Shown here one piece after another: positions 46,157-57,279 of a stretch of 64,000 bases of DNA. This DNA comes from Dastarcus helophoroides (taxonomy: Eukaryota; Arthropoda; Insecta; Coleoptera; Bothrideridae). How positions within the stretch are numbered: the stretch's first letter is position 1; the number at the start of each line of letters is the position of its first letter. A program made the translations under genes and the position numbers. A model generated the notes under the pieces. That model did no database searches and was not told the origin of the DNA. It worked only from the letters and a program-made list of their open reading frames with translations. The DNA lies in the NCBI GenBank assembly GCA_028583605.1, contig CM053329.1, positions 18,454,455 through 18,518,454 on the forward strand, written 5' to 3'.

Positions 46157-46559
46157 CGGGGTAAATTTCGCGGCGGGGTTGCACCCCTACGGCTCGGCCG
46201 TAGAAGCGGTAAATCACCACCAGAACTACATACCCGTCAGCTGGAAGTGATTTACGGCTCTGTTGGCAATTCTGAATTCGTAATTAATGTAAAATGCCCT
46301 CGTAAAGCCATCCAGAGCACACGGAGGAACGACAAGGGGTGGAGAAACGGGGGTATGGCAATCTAACCGAAAAAAGTTGACCGCTAATTACCACCGGGAA
46401 TATGGTAATGATGAAGTAATTGGGATGGCGCAGGTAAAAGTGAGGGATGAATTTTTACGGTAAAAAATATAAGAGTCCAGGAATTTTGAGGTTATGATAC
46501 TTGTTTTTGGGAACGTTATAAAATTTTAATTTTACACCTTCATTTCATGAGCATAATAA

Positions 46560-49160
46560 AAAGTCTAAAAGATTGATTTGAGACGTATTTTAATAAGTCC
46601 AGAAGAAAATTTGTTCTAGACAGAACAAAATTTGTTCTAGACTTATCAAAGTTGGACTATTTTTTGAATGTCCTTGATGCGTTAAAAAATTGAAAATTAT
46701 GCGTAACTTTTTGGCCCAAAACAATGGCTTTCACTAATACTTCTAAAATCACTATTTGGACAAAAGCATTGAACAAGATCTAATAAGTAAAAAACAAAAT
46801 TTTTCTGGACTTATTAAATTATGAGACTGTGATGTATTTTAATAATGTATCAGCAAACAATCTTGTCCTTTGCTCTGTTCTTGTTAAAAGACTCTGGACG
46901 TATTAAAGAAAGAGAAGCAATGAGACAGATGTAAAAATTTTGCATAATTTTCAATGTCCAAAGTAGTTATGAATAATTAGTATCTCTCTGAAGATGACAG
47001 CTTGGGTATCTATCGAAACGCGTTAAAGCAACTGTTGTTGTGTTTTTAATCGTCCTTGGTTTCAGGGAATAAGATTTGTATATCAATTAATGAACAATTA
47101 GACAGACTAAAAGAGAGAAACCTTCTTCAATAAGCCAAGAAAAAACTGGACTTAAAAGACGTTCTAATAGGTCTTTTGATTTTAATATTTCCATGGTGTA
47201 AGTAAATATTTTATCTTTGTCTTTTAACATATCTATCATGCTGCTTTCTTTTAAAAACTTCAGGAATTTTGGACTTATTAAAAGATGTTTTAATGCTTCT
47301 TTAATGATATCTCTTTTATGATGATTTTAAACATGCCAATCAATGTTACTTTGTGTTGGAAGGGAATTAGCCACAATTTCCAACTTGTCAAAGTCATCCG
47401 GGACTTATTAAAATAAGACTACATCTTTGATAAGTCCAGAAGAAATGTTGGACTTATTAAAAGAAGTCTCATTCTTTTAATATTTCCAGACATATGACAA
47501 TAACGTCTTTTAATAAGTCCACAGCAAGTTTTGTCTTTTACTGATTGAAAAAAATTAATTTTGGACTTAGTAACAGACTTATTTGCTGCTTCAGCCTTTA
47601 TGGTGAAATTCCAGGGTCAATAAATGCTACATTGTTTTGGGCTATACAATTAAGTCTAATTTTCATTTTCCAAGGTAGTCTTGTACACATGGACATAGTG
47701 AAACAGAGATACGTCCTCCAATAAGTCCAGGAAAAAATTGGACTTATTAAAATATGCTTCTTGGGTCTTTTTATTTTAATATACTGATAATGTCTCTTGC
47801 TTTTGTGATATCCAGAATGTTTCTTTTTTTAACAACTTCAGAGCCAGTTAAGTTTTGGACTTATTAAAAGCCGTTTCAAGGCTTGTTCAACGATGTCTCT
47901 TTTATGATGATTTTAAACATGCCCATCAAAGTTACACTGTTTTGGAAGAGAATAGCCCACAATTTCTAATTGTCAAAGTCGTCCCCGACTTATTAAAATA
48001 ATGCTACATCTTTTGATTATTCTAGAACAAATGTTGGACTTATTAAAAGATGTCTCATTCTTTTAATATTTTTAAATATGTAACAGTAACGCCTTTTAAA
48101 AAGTTCAGAGCAAGTCTGGTTCTGGACGGATTAAATTATGAACATATTAAAAGACTTATTTAATGCTTTAGCCTTTCTGGTGACATTGCAGGGTCAATCG
48201 ATGCTACATTATCTTGGGTCAAAAAATTAACTATAATTTCCAAGGTAGTCCTAGGCAAATGAACATAAAATAAAGATGCACTCTTTAATAAGTCCAGAAA
48301 AAACTGAACTATTAAAGTATATTTCCCAGGTTATTTTATTTTGATATACTCATGAAGTCTCTTGTTTTGATATATCCAACATATCTTTTTTTGACAACTT
48401 CAGAGTAGGTTGAGTTTTGGACTTATTAAAAGATGTCTCATTGCTTGTTCAGTGATATCTCTTTTATGATGATTTTGAATATGCTAATCAAAGTTACTCT
48501 GTTTTGAAAGAGAATTGCCCACAATTTCTATTTGCCAAAGTCGCCCTCGACTTATTAAAAATAACGCTGTCTTTTAATAAGTCCAAAACAAATGTTGGAC
48601 TTATTTAAAAAATCTCATTCTTTTAATATGTCTAAACATATAACAGTGACGTCTTCTAATAAGTTCAGAGCAAGTTTGGTTCTGGACTGATTAAATAGTG
48701 ATCTTATTAAAAGACTTATTCTTTGCTTTGGCCTTTATGGTAAAATTATGAGGTCAGTCAATGCTACATTATTTTGGGTCAAAAAATTAACTATAATTTC
48801 CAAGGTAGTCCTGGGCAAATGGACATAATAAAACAAAGATGCGCCCTTTAATAAGTCCACAAAAAACTGGACTTATTAAAGTATGTTTCCTGGGTATTTT
48901 TATTTTGATATACCCATGAAGTTTCTTGTTTTGATATATCCAAAATACCTCTTTTTTGACAACTTCAGAGTAGGTTGAGTTTTGGACTTATTAAAAGATG
49001 TCTCATTGCTTGTTCAGTGATATCTCTTTTATGATGATTTTGAACATGCCAATCAAAGTTACTCTGTTTTGGAAGAGAATTGCCCACAATTTCTAATTGC
49101 CAAAGTCGTCCTCGACTTATTAAAATAACGCTACGTCTTTTGATAAGTCCAAATAAAATA
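46560..49160 (-). repeat. AATAAGTCC/GGACTTATT array in reverse orientation
   Basis: The same units as in 36610-43430 but as reverse complement: GATATCTCTTTTATGATGAT, then AACATGCCAATCAAAGTTAC, TCTAATTGCCAAAGTCGTCC and GTTGGACTTATTAAAAGA. At least three units are seen (about 47.3, 47.9, 48.45 and 49.0 kb). The left part, 46560-46970, is more diverged and less regular. Confidence 0.9.
46975..47095 (+). mobile_element. Fold-back element, + arm with disrupted core
   Basis: AGTATCTCTCTGAAGATGAC is followed by AGCTTGGGTATCTATCGAAA, CGCGTT and the tail TTTTTAATCGTCCTTGGTTT. A small insertion in the 3' side of stem II breaks the simple hairpin. The outer terminus is lost after TTTGTATATCAATT. Confidence 0.7.
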
Positions 49161-49194
49161 AAATATCACGTAGTCGCATTTCAAAAACTGTTTA

Positions 49195-49310
49195 GAAAAT
49201 TGTCAACAAACCATAAAAATTTAAATATTGCCAAACTGGGCCGAAGAAATGTTAAATAAATTGAAAGAAACATAATATTTCCGGTCAATAAGGGTCTACC
49301 ATGAAGAATT
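49195..49310 (+). repeat. Dispersed segment shared with 37474-37592
   Basis: Begins AAAATTGTCAACAAACCATA and ends GGTCTACCATGAAGAA. It joins the reverse AATAAGTCC array to the following 560-bp tandem repeat, whose first unit starts immediately at 49310. Confidence 0.85.
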
Positions 49311-50770
49311 TGCAAAGAATGTCGAAATTTTGAAAATAGTTCAAATTAAAAAAATAGTTGAAATTTTGAAGTTTTTCAAAAATTTTTAAATTAGAAAATT
49401 GGCTAAAATTTTGAAAAATTCGAACATTTGAAAAAGCCGAAATTTTCAACAAAATGGGAACTAAGAAAAAGGCGAAAATTTTAGAAAAGTGCAGATTTAA
49501 GAAGATTTAAAAAAAAGTCGAAATTTTTTGATACTTCGATTTGTCTAAATTTTGAGAAATATCCGAAATATATAAAAAATTTAAGTATAGGGCAAACATT
49601 TTATAAAACTTTTAAATTTACAAAAGAAGTCAAAAAGAAATTGGGAATGTTCAAAATAAATTATAAATAATATTTTGAAAAGAGTTCGAACCTTTAAAAA
49701 AAAACTCAAGTTTTCAAAAAGAGACTAAATTCTGAACAAAAAGTCGACGTTTTGAAATGGATTAGAACATTTTTTAGAAAAAATCGAAATTTTACAAATT
49801 AGACGAAAATTTCAAAATACGTTTTTAAGAAATGTCTCGCGCAAAATTTTCAAATAAAATATCGTCACTTTGCAAAGAATGTCGAAATTTTGAAAATAGT
49901 TTAAATTAAAAAAATAGTTGAAATTTTGAGGTTTTTCAAAAATTTTTAAATTAGAAAATTGGCTAAAATTTTGAAAAATTCGAACATTTGAAAAAGCCGA
50001 AATTTTCAACAAAATGGGAACTAAGAAAAAGTCGAAAATTTTAGAAAAGTGCAGATTTAAGAAGATTTAAAAAAAAGTCGAAATTTTTTGATACTTCGAT
50101 TTGTCTAAATTTTGAGAAATATCCGAAATATATAAAAAATTTAAGTATAGGGCAAACATTTTTTAAAACTTTTAAATTTACAAAAGAAGTCAAAAAGAAA
50201 TTGGGAATGTTCAAAATAAATTATAAATAATATTTTGAAAAGAATTCGAACCTTTAAAAAAAAAGTCAAGTTTTCAAAAAGAGCCTAAATTCTGAACAAA
50301 AAGTCGACGTTTTGAAATGGATTGGAACATTTTTTAGAAAAAATCGAAATTTTACAAATTAGACGAAAATTTCAAAATACGTTTTTAAGAAATGTCTCAC
50401 GCAAAATTTTCAAATAAAATATCGTCACTTTGCAAAGAATGTCGAAATTTTGAAAATAGTTTAAATTAAAAAAATAGCTGAAATTTTGAGGTTTTTCAAA
50501 AATTTTTAAATTAGAAAATTGGCTAAAATTTTGAAAAATTCGAACATTTGAAAAAGCCGAAATTTTCAACAAAATGGGGACTAAGAAAAAGTCGAAAATT
50601 TTAGAAAAGTGCAGATTTAAGAAGATTTAAAAAAAAGTCGAAATTTTTTGATACTTCGATTTGTCTAAATTTTGAGAAATATCCGAAATATATAAAAAAT
50701 TTAAGTTTAGGGCAAACATTTTTTAAAACTTTCAAATTTACAAAAGAAGTCAAAAAGAAATTTTCAAACA
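49311..50770 (+). repeat. Tandem repeat of about 560 bp, two and a half units
   Basis: TTGCAAAGAATGTCGAAATT begins units at about 49310, 49869 and 50429. Units are nearly identical over their whole length (GAAATTTTGA-type words), and the third diverges after about 50760. Short - strand open frames (49812-50012, 50372-50572) recur with the unit and are not genes. Confidence 0.95.
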
Positions 50771-52320
50771 AATAGGTCGAAATTAAAAAAAATATCAAAA
50801 TGGACACATTCAAAAGATCTGAGAACTATTATGGAGTTTTTAAAATAATTGGAAATTTTAAAAAAGTTTAAATTTTGACTAATTGGGAAATTTTAACCCA
50901 AATTAACAATAAAAACCAAAATTTTGGAAGTCGGAATATTGAAATCGAATAAAAAATTATCAGATAGATCGAGGTTTTTTCAAAAGTCGAAATATTGAGA
51001 AGTTAAAAGTTTAAATTTTTGATGGTTAAAATTTTGAAGCAAAGTTGAAGATTTTTTTTAAAAAGATTGAAATTTTAGGTCAACAAAACTAAAATTTGGA
51101 AAAAATGTGTTAAACTTTTCATAAAACGTCAAGATTTAAAAAAAAAATTGAAATTTTAGAAGAATTTTGATAATTAAAAAGTAGCCAAATTAGAAAAAAA
51201 AAAAAACTAAAATAGTCGACAATGTGAAAAAAGTCGACATTATATAAAATGTCTCCATTTCGAAAAATCGAAACTTTGCACAAAGGTCGAAATTTTGAAA
51301 AATGGTTGACATTAAGAAAAGCGGTCGAAATTATTAAGAATCGAAATTTTCAATAAAAATATTATAATTTTTTAAGTCGGAATATTGAAATCGAATAAAA
51401 AATTATCAGATAGATCGAGGTTTTTTCAAAAGTCGAAATATTGAGAAGTTAAAAGTTTAAAATTTTGGTGGTTAAAATTTTGAACCAAAGTTGAAGATTT
51501 TTTTTAAAAAGATTGAAATTTTAGGTCAACAAAACTAAAATTTGGAAAAAATGTGTTAAACTTTTCATAAAACGTCAAGATTTAAAAAAAAAATTGAAAT
51601 TTTAGAAGAATTTTGATAATTAAAAAGTAGCCAAATTAGAAAAAAAAAACTAAAATAGTCGACAATGTGAAAAAAGTCGACATTATATAAAATGTCTCCA
51701 TTTCGAAAAATCGAAACTTTGCACAAAGGTCGAAATTTTGAAAAATGGTTGACATTAAGAAAAGCGGTCGAAATTATTAAGAATCGAAATTTTCAATAAA
51801 AATATTATAATTTTTTAAGTCGGAATATTGAAATCGAATAAAAAATTATCAGATAGATCGAGGTTTTTTCAAAAGTCGAAATATTGAGAAGTTAAAAGTT
51901 TAAATTTTTGGTGGTTAAAATTTTGAACCAAAGTTGAAGATTTTTTTTAAAAAGATTGAAAGTTTAGGTCAACAAAACTAAAATTTGGAAAAAATGTGTT
52001 TAACTTTTTATAAAACGTCAAGATTTAAAAAAAAATTGAAATTTTAGAAGAATTTTGATAATTAAAAAGTATATTCTTCATGGTAGACCCTTATTGACCG
52101 AAGAAATGTTAAATAAATTGAAAAAAACCATTAAAAAGTAGCCAAATTAAAAAAAAACTTAAATAGTCGATAATGTGAAAAAAGTCGACATTATATAAAA
52201 TGTCTCCATTTCGAAAAATCGAAACTTTGCACAAAGGTCGAAATTTTGAAAAATGGTTGACATTAAGAAAAGCGGTCGAAATTATTAAGAATCGAAATTT
52301 TCAATAAAAGTATTATAATT
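50771..52320 (+). repeat. Tandem repeat of about 445 bp, three units
   Basis: AAGTCGGAATATTGAAATCG occurs at about 50929, 51375 and 51818, giving periods of 446 and 443 bp. Units share TCAGATAGATCGAGG, AAGTAGCCAAATTAG and AAAAGCGGTCGAAATTATTA. The third unit is interrupted by the insertion at 52072-52129. The short lead-in before 50929 is similar AT-rich text. Confidence 0.95.
52061..52140. mobile_element. 58-bp insertion with 11-bp direct repeats
   Basis: ATTAAAAAGTA occurs at 52061-52071 and 52130-52140. Between them, 52072-52129 consists of an inverted piece (TTCTTCATGGTAGACCCTTA, then TTGACC) followed by a forward piece (GAAGAAATGTTAAATAAATT, then GAAAAAAACC) of the 37474/49195 family. 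Sister tandem units at about 51172 and 51615 show the uninterrupted site (TTAAAAAGTAGCCAAATTAG), so this is a true insertion. A 5'-inverted, truncated copy with a target duplication resembles twin-primed retrotransposition. Confidence 0.75.
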
Positions 52321-53240
52321 TTTTAAAATAAAATGATGAAATTTTGAAAAAGTTCGAAAATTTTGAAAAAGATCGAAAATTTTGAATAAGATCGAAAATT
52401 TTGAAAAAGATCGAAAAGTTTAAAAAAGATCGAAAATTAGTTTTGAAATTTTGAAAAGGATCGAAAATTTAGAAATTCAAAGGTCCAGTTTTAAAAAAAT
52501 TTACATTTTCAGAAAAAGTAAAAATTTTGAAAGGGTGAACATTTTGAAAAAATGTACTTAATTTTCAGATAAAAATACAAAATAAAACAAAACACCGAAA
52601 AGGTGAAATATTTTCGAAAATGGGGATATTTTTAAAAAAGTATACACAGATTTTCGGAAAAGTGAATATTTAAAAATAAAATAAAGTTGAAATTACAAGA
52701 AAAAAGTCTAAATTTTGGGAGACAATCGAAATTTTGGAAAAAATTTAGTCTTTCAAAAAGTCAATATTTAAAAATAAAATAAAGTTGAAATTACAAGAAA
52801 AAAGTCTAAATTTTGGAAGACAATCGAAATTTTGGAAAAAAATTAGTCTTTCAAAAACCCGAGATTATTAAACATTTTCATTTTTAAGTTCTCTAAGAAA
52901 TGTAAAATTTTCAAAAAGTTACATTTTGAAAATGTCGAAATTTTTAGTCGATATTTTAAAAAGGTAAAATTTTGAAGAAATTGACATTTTTGATCAAACA
53001 TGAAACGCTAAACATTGTCGTAGCACCCCCATTAGTTTTGGCTACGAGCCTTTTGAATTTTTAAATTTTCGATCCTTTTCAAAATTTCAAAACTAATTTT
53101 CGATCTTTTTCAAACTTTTCGATCTTTTTCAAACTCTTCGATCTTTTTCAAAATTTTCGATCTTTTTCACAATTTTCGAACTTCTTCAAAATTTCATCAT
53201 TTTATTTTAAAAAATTATAATATTTTTATTGAAAATTTCG
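52293..53240. repeat. Long inverted repeat, arms about 190 bp
   Basis: Left arm about 52293-52482 and right arm about 53049-53240 are reverse complements with only scattered mismatches. They include runs of GAAAAAGATCGAAAA and an ATAAAATGATGAAATTTTGA segment. The 566-bp spacer is AT-rich low-complexity sequence with an internal duplication (AAATAAAATAAAGTTGAAAT near 52676 and 52775). The right arm stops exactly where low-repeat sequence begins. Confidence 0.9.
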
Positions 53241-53773
53241 AGCCACTGATTCTCATCCAAATTTTTCAGCAAAACATAACTCTACCAATATTTTAGCACA
53301 AACTTTTTTCTCGGTTCAATCAACAAATATTCTTAGCAAAGGTTAGGAAATCATCCAGATCTATCGACTTAACTTTTTCAATTCAGTCGACGAGAGGAAT
53401 CGCCAAAGGATTACGAAAATGATGGAGCTCAATAATTTAAAATGCGACGAGCAATAAAATTTCCTTTTATGACTATCTTTAGTGGACAACCCTGACTTAA
53501 GCTCGCCTTCCTATCTTATCGGCCACCATGTACAGGCACTAAAGAATGTCCCATTAATAACCTGATACGTTATCTTGATTTTTCCATCAAAAGCAGACGA
53601 CGCTCCTTCGCTAGACGATAAATTCACCGAGTTAACGATGAACAAACGGCCGTTTATAAGGAATAATTGAAAGAAATTACTAAATAGTCACTGGTTATAA
53701 CTGATAACGTAATATATTTGTTTATTCTATTATAAATTTTTCTCATTAATGGTAATTATTTCAATAATAATTA
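53241..53773. promoter_or_regulatory. Low-repeat intronic block near the homeobox exon
   Basis: About 530 bp without repeats between the long inverted repeat and the hAT element. It contains TTTATGACTATC and TAATGGTAATTATT-type words. It is the sequence into which the hAT element inserted on its right edge. Regulatory function is not demonstrable from sequence alone. Confidence 0.3.
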
Positions 53774-54812
53774 GCACTTGGCAGTGGCGGCTGGTGACTT
53801 TTTGACAGGGGGTGCGCAGATGCAAAAATATTAGTAGTTAAGAGTTTAGGTGACTCCAGTGTCATAGCAAGATATTAAATTTAAGAGAAACAAAATGACA
53901 CAAAAGGTGTGATACTTAATAGTATTTTTACTATTAAATTTAATTACCATCTTATAATCTCCATTTCATGAAAACTGCATTTGAAAATAAAATATATTTT
54001 ATTACAAGGTTCTAATTAAACTCTATAAAAACACATAAAAAAATATTTTTTAAAACAAAATCCGTCGTACGATCTTTTAAAGAAATAAAGTCTTCATTAC
54101 TTTCTCATCAAAATTGTTTAAATCCAAATCTATAGATGAATAATTAGACCCTAGAATGGGTACTGCTATCTCTTTGTGAATAGGGGTACTATTGGTAGTT
54201 AGGCCTGTAAACGGTACAATTAGCAATCGCAATCAGATCAGCCGGGACCTACGCATTTAGCATCAACGTCAATAGACATTCCAAACTCTGACTCGTACTC
54301 ACCATTTGGCAATATCGCACATGTGCGGAGCGGCGTACCCCGGGCTAGCTTTAACGTGGTGTTCTGTAGTTTATTTATTATTTATCATAAACGTAAATAG
54401 ACATTCCAAACTCTGACTCGTACTCACCATTTGGCAATATCGCACATGTGCGGAGCGGCGTACCCCGGGCTAGCTTTAACGTGGTGTTCTGTAGTTTATT
54501 TCTCCGTATCCCGTGAAGACCGTTGATAGGCATCGCACGGCACCCTCGCTAGGTGCATAATTCTGCGCGCACCAACTTATTTAAATTTCCTTATATAATA
54601 ATAATATTTACTAAGTATAACGGAATCAAACGTTGGTGTATTTTATTGCAAGTCATTCACAAGTATTATTAGTTAATTAATATGTCATTATTTTGTGTTT
54701 AAAAATGTGATAAATTCAAGTCTTTTACATTAAACAGAAAAGAATAGATCGCTCATTTCACGAGGAGCGCGCGCTCTTGCGCTCTTTAAGACCAGCCGCC
54801 ACTGGCACTTGG
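53774..54812. mobile_element. Non-autonomous hAT element with 8-bp target duplication
   Basis: The element spans 53782-54804 (1,023 bp). It begins CAGTGGCGGCTGGT and ends with the exact inverse ACCAGCCGCCACTG. GCACTTGG stands immediately outside on both sides (53774-53781 and 54805-54812). An 8-bp target duplication with CAGTG-type ends is diagnostic of the hAT superfamily. No transposase frame is present, so it depends on a partner element. Inside, 54266-54376 is repeated at 54391-54501 (period 125 bp). The right end contains a GAGCGCGCGCTC palindrome. The intact ends and duplication indicate fairly recent insertion. Confidence 0.95.
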
Positions 54813-55534
<722 letters not shown>

Positions 55535-56165
55535 TTGGACGTTTTTGTTTAAATTGGGTGTTGAGTGCGCGCGCTTCTGGTAGAGGTCTCACGTTGATGA
55601 AACGTTGGAAAGTGACGGATGACGTTAAGTGCGTGGCGTTTATTTTATTTTTGACTCTGATGAAGAGTTAACTTTTGTTTTATAGCTTCGTTATTTATAT
55701 TTTTGTGTTTGTTGTACATAATTTTACTACGTTGATGTTTTATACTTAAAAGTAACTTTTAAACCGATCAGTTTTCTGATCTAAACTCATTTTACGTTAT
55801 TTTTTGTAACGTTGTTGTGATTATTATTTAAGTTTTTATCATTATAACAGCATATTGATGCTAATTTTATACGTGGTATTCTTTTTTCGTCCATTTGGTG
55901 ACATTTAAATGTCGCTGACTATATCTTGTTGATTTTTTTCTTTGTTTAATGTTGTGCCAAGTTTCTTTAAAGAACAACAAAGCCATATTAGTGAAAGTCG
56001 AGATTTTTACTATATTTTTACATAGAAATAACTGGAATCACACACAAAAACCCAAAATGGCCGAGTATTACAACTCTTAGTACACTTATACGTAATTTGG
56101 TGTCAGGGTAGAAACATTTATTTAAATAACACTTTTCTAGAATAAAACGTAATTAATTAATTATG
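55535..56165 (+). other. abd-A: Probable abd-A 3' untranslated region
   Basis: T-rich, low-repeat sequence follows the stop codon. It contains a Pumilio-type TGTACATA at 55713-55720 and several ATTTA words, which are features of regulated 3' UTRs. The first clear polyadenylation hexamer is at 56141-56146. The true 3' end may lie further on, because Hox transcripts often have long alternative 3' UTRs. Confidence 0.55.
56141..56146 (+). terminator. Candidate polyadenylation signal AATAAA
   Basis: AATAAA about 600 bases after the stop codon, in T/A-rich context. Another AATAAA lies near 56570. Which is used cannot be decided from sequence. Confidence 0.4.
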
Positions 56166-56869
56166 AATCAAGCGCCACATCTTCCTCCTGGTACATGACA
56201 CTCAAATATGACCAAGTATTCAATTTGATCAAAAAAAGTATACTTACAAAAAATAAGACTTGACCCTTGATAGTTTCCAGGATGTTACATCCTGCAGGCA
56301 ACTTTGTTCTTCGTCGAGACTATTTTTGCAATTAAAATGAACCATTAATGATTTTACATATCCTGGAATAGTTAACTCAATTCCTGATTTATTAAGTTCA
56401 CAAAAATAACACTTTGGTCAACCCCAAGGGGCTTGGGGATTTATTTGCTGACTAATGTATTTTGCCCAAAAATAATCTCCTAAAAAAACGTCACAAGGTG
56501 CAATTTTTTGGCATTCAAATTGGCCAGCAGAAGTTATGCAAATCTGAGGAAAATAGTTCTTCAAAAATCAAATAAATTCCTGCCATACGCACTTTGCAAC
56601 GCTGGAAAAAATTAAATTCATTCAAAAGTTGGTTATTAAAATGCAAGATACTGTTCACGAAAATTCAGTTAATTAAATTGAAGAATTGGTAAATAAACAA
56701 TTTTTTTCTGTGATGGAATAGTCTGTAGCGAATAAGTTGCGTTGATTCGGAATTTTGTAGGATTTTTTTTTCCTAAAATAATCCAAGTATTCATCATTTT
56801 CAATATCAGATCTCACTTCAAGGACACCTGTATGGTACTAATCAAGTTTCGTTGATTTTTTATTTTAAT
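56166..56869. other. Low-repeat sequence downstream of abd-A
   Basis: No repeats and no convincing gene. It may contain the end of a longer abd-A 3' UTR or intergenic DNA. Confidence 0.35.
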
Positions 56870-57215
56870 CAGTTTTTTATACCTAATTTTTAAAAATTGA
56901 ACTACAAATCTTATCCCCTGAAACCAAGAAAGATTAAAAACTATACTGCTAATAATGTGCAAAGAAGCGGGGATTTCCATATTAAAGTTTTTGAAAAACT
57001 TTGAAATCTTTTGGTGAAACGGACTGGTCCTTGGTCTTTGATCCTTGGTCCTTGGTCGTTCAAAAAATAAAATACAAATCTTGTCCCCTAAAACCAAGAA
57101 AGATTAAAAAGCACAACAAAGGTTGCTCTAACGCGTTTCGATAGCCAAGCTGTCATCTTCAGAAAGACGAGTATCTCTCAATTTTTGAAGATAACCAAGG
57201 ACCAGTCCGTTCTAA
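56870..57215. mobile_element. Fold-back element copies downstream of abd-A
   Basis: 56878-56940 is a truncated - arm (CAAATCTTATCCCCTGAAAC). 57014-57165 is a fuller - arm with an internal stutter of CCTTGGTC and a core at 57121-57165 (CTCTAACGCGTTTCGATAGC, CAAGCTGTCATCTTCAGAAA). 57175-57215 is a short + end (GAAGATAACCAAGGACCAGT, CCGTTC). In this core stem II has one C/A mismatch (GACAGC with GCTATC on the - strand). Confidence 0.75.
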
Positions 57216-57279
57216 AAAATAAAAATGAACTACTTTTCCCATCAAAGTGAGAGTTCTTATAAAATTTTAAGTTTCTTGC

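Larger units (their letters stand above)
43791..46559. promoter_or_regulatory. Low-repeat island between two inverted arrays, candidate regulatory DNA
   Basis: Largely single-copy. 44480-44890 contains repeated TTTTACGGCC/TTTTACGG words and TTTATTGCG, reminiscent of posterior Hox/Caudal-type sites. 46060-46440 is GC- and CpG-rich with GGCGGCC, GCCATGG and an X-box. Open frames at 43795-44028, 44517-44723 and 46097-46366 show no recognisable domains. A MITE-like hairpin element (45715-45898) and a short dispersed segment (45160-45245) interrupt the block. Confidence 0.4.

Noticed and set aside
46097..46366. 89-codon frame in GC-rich patch
   Set aside because: Overlaps an open frame on the other strand, as expected of GC-rich non-coding DNA; no domain recognised.
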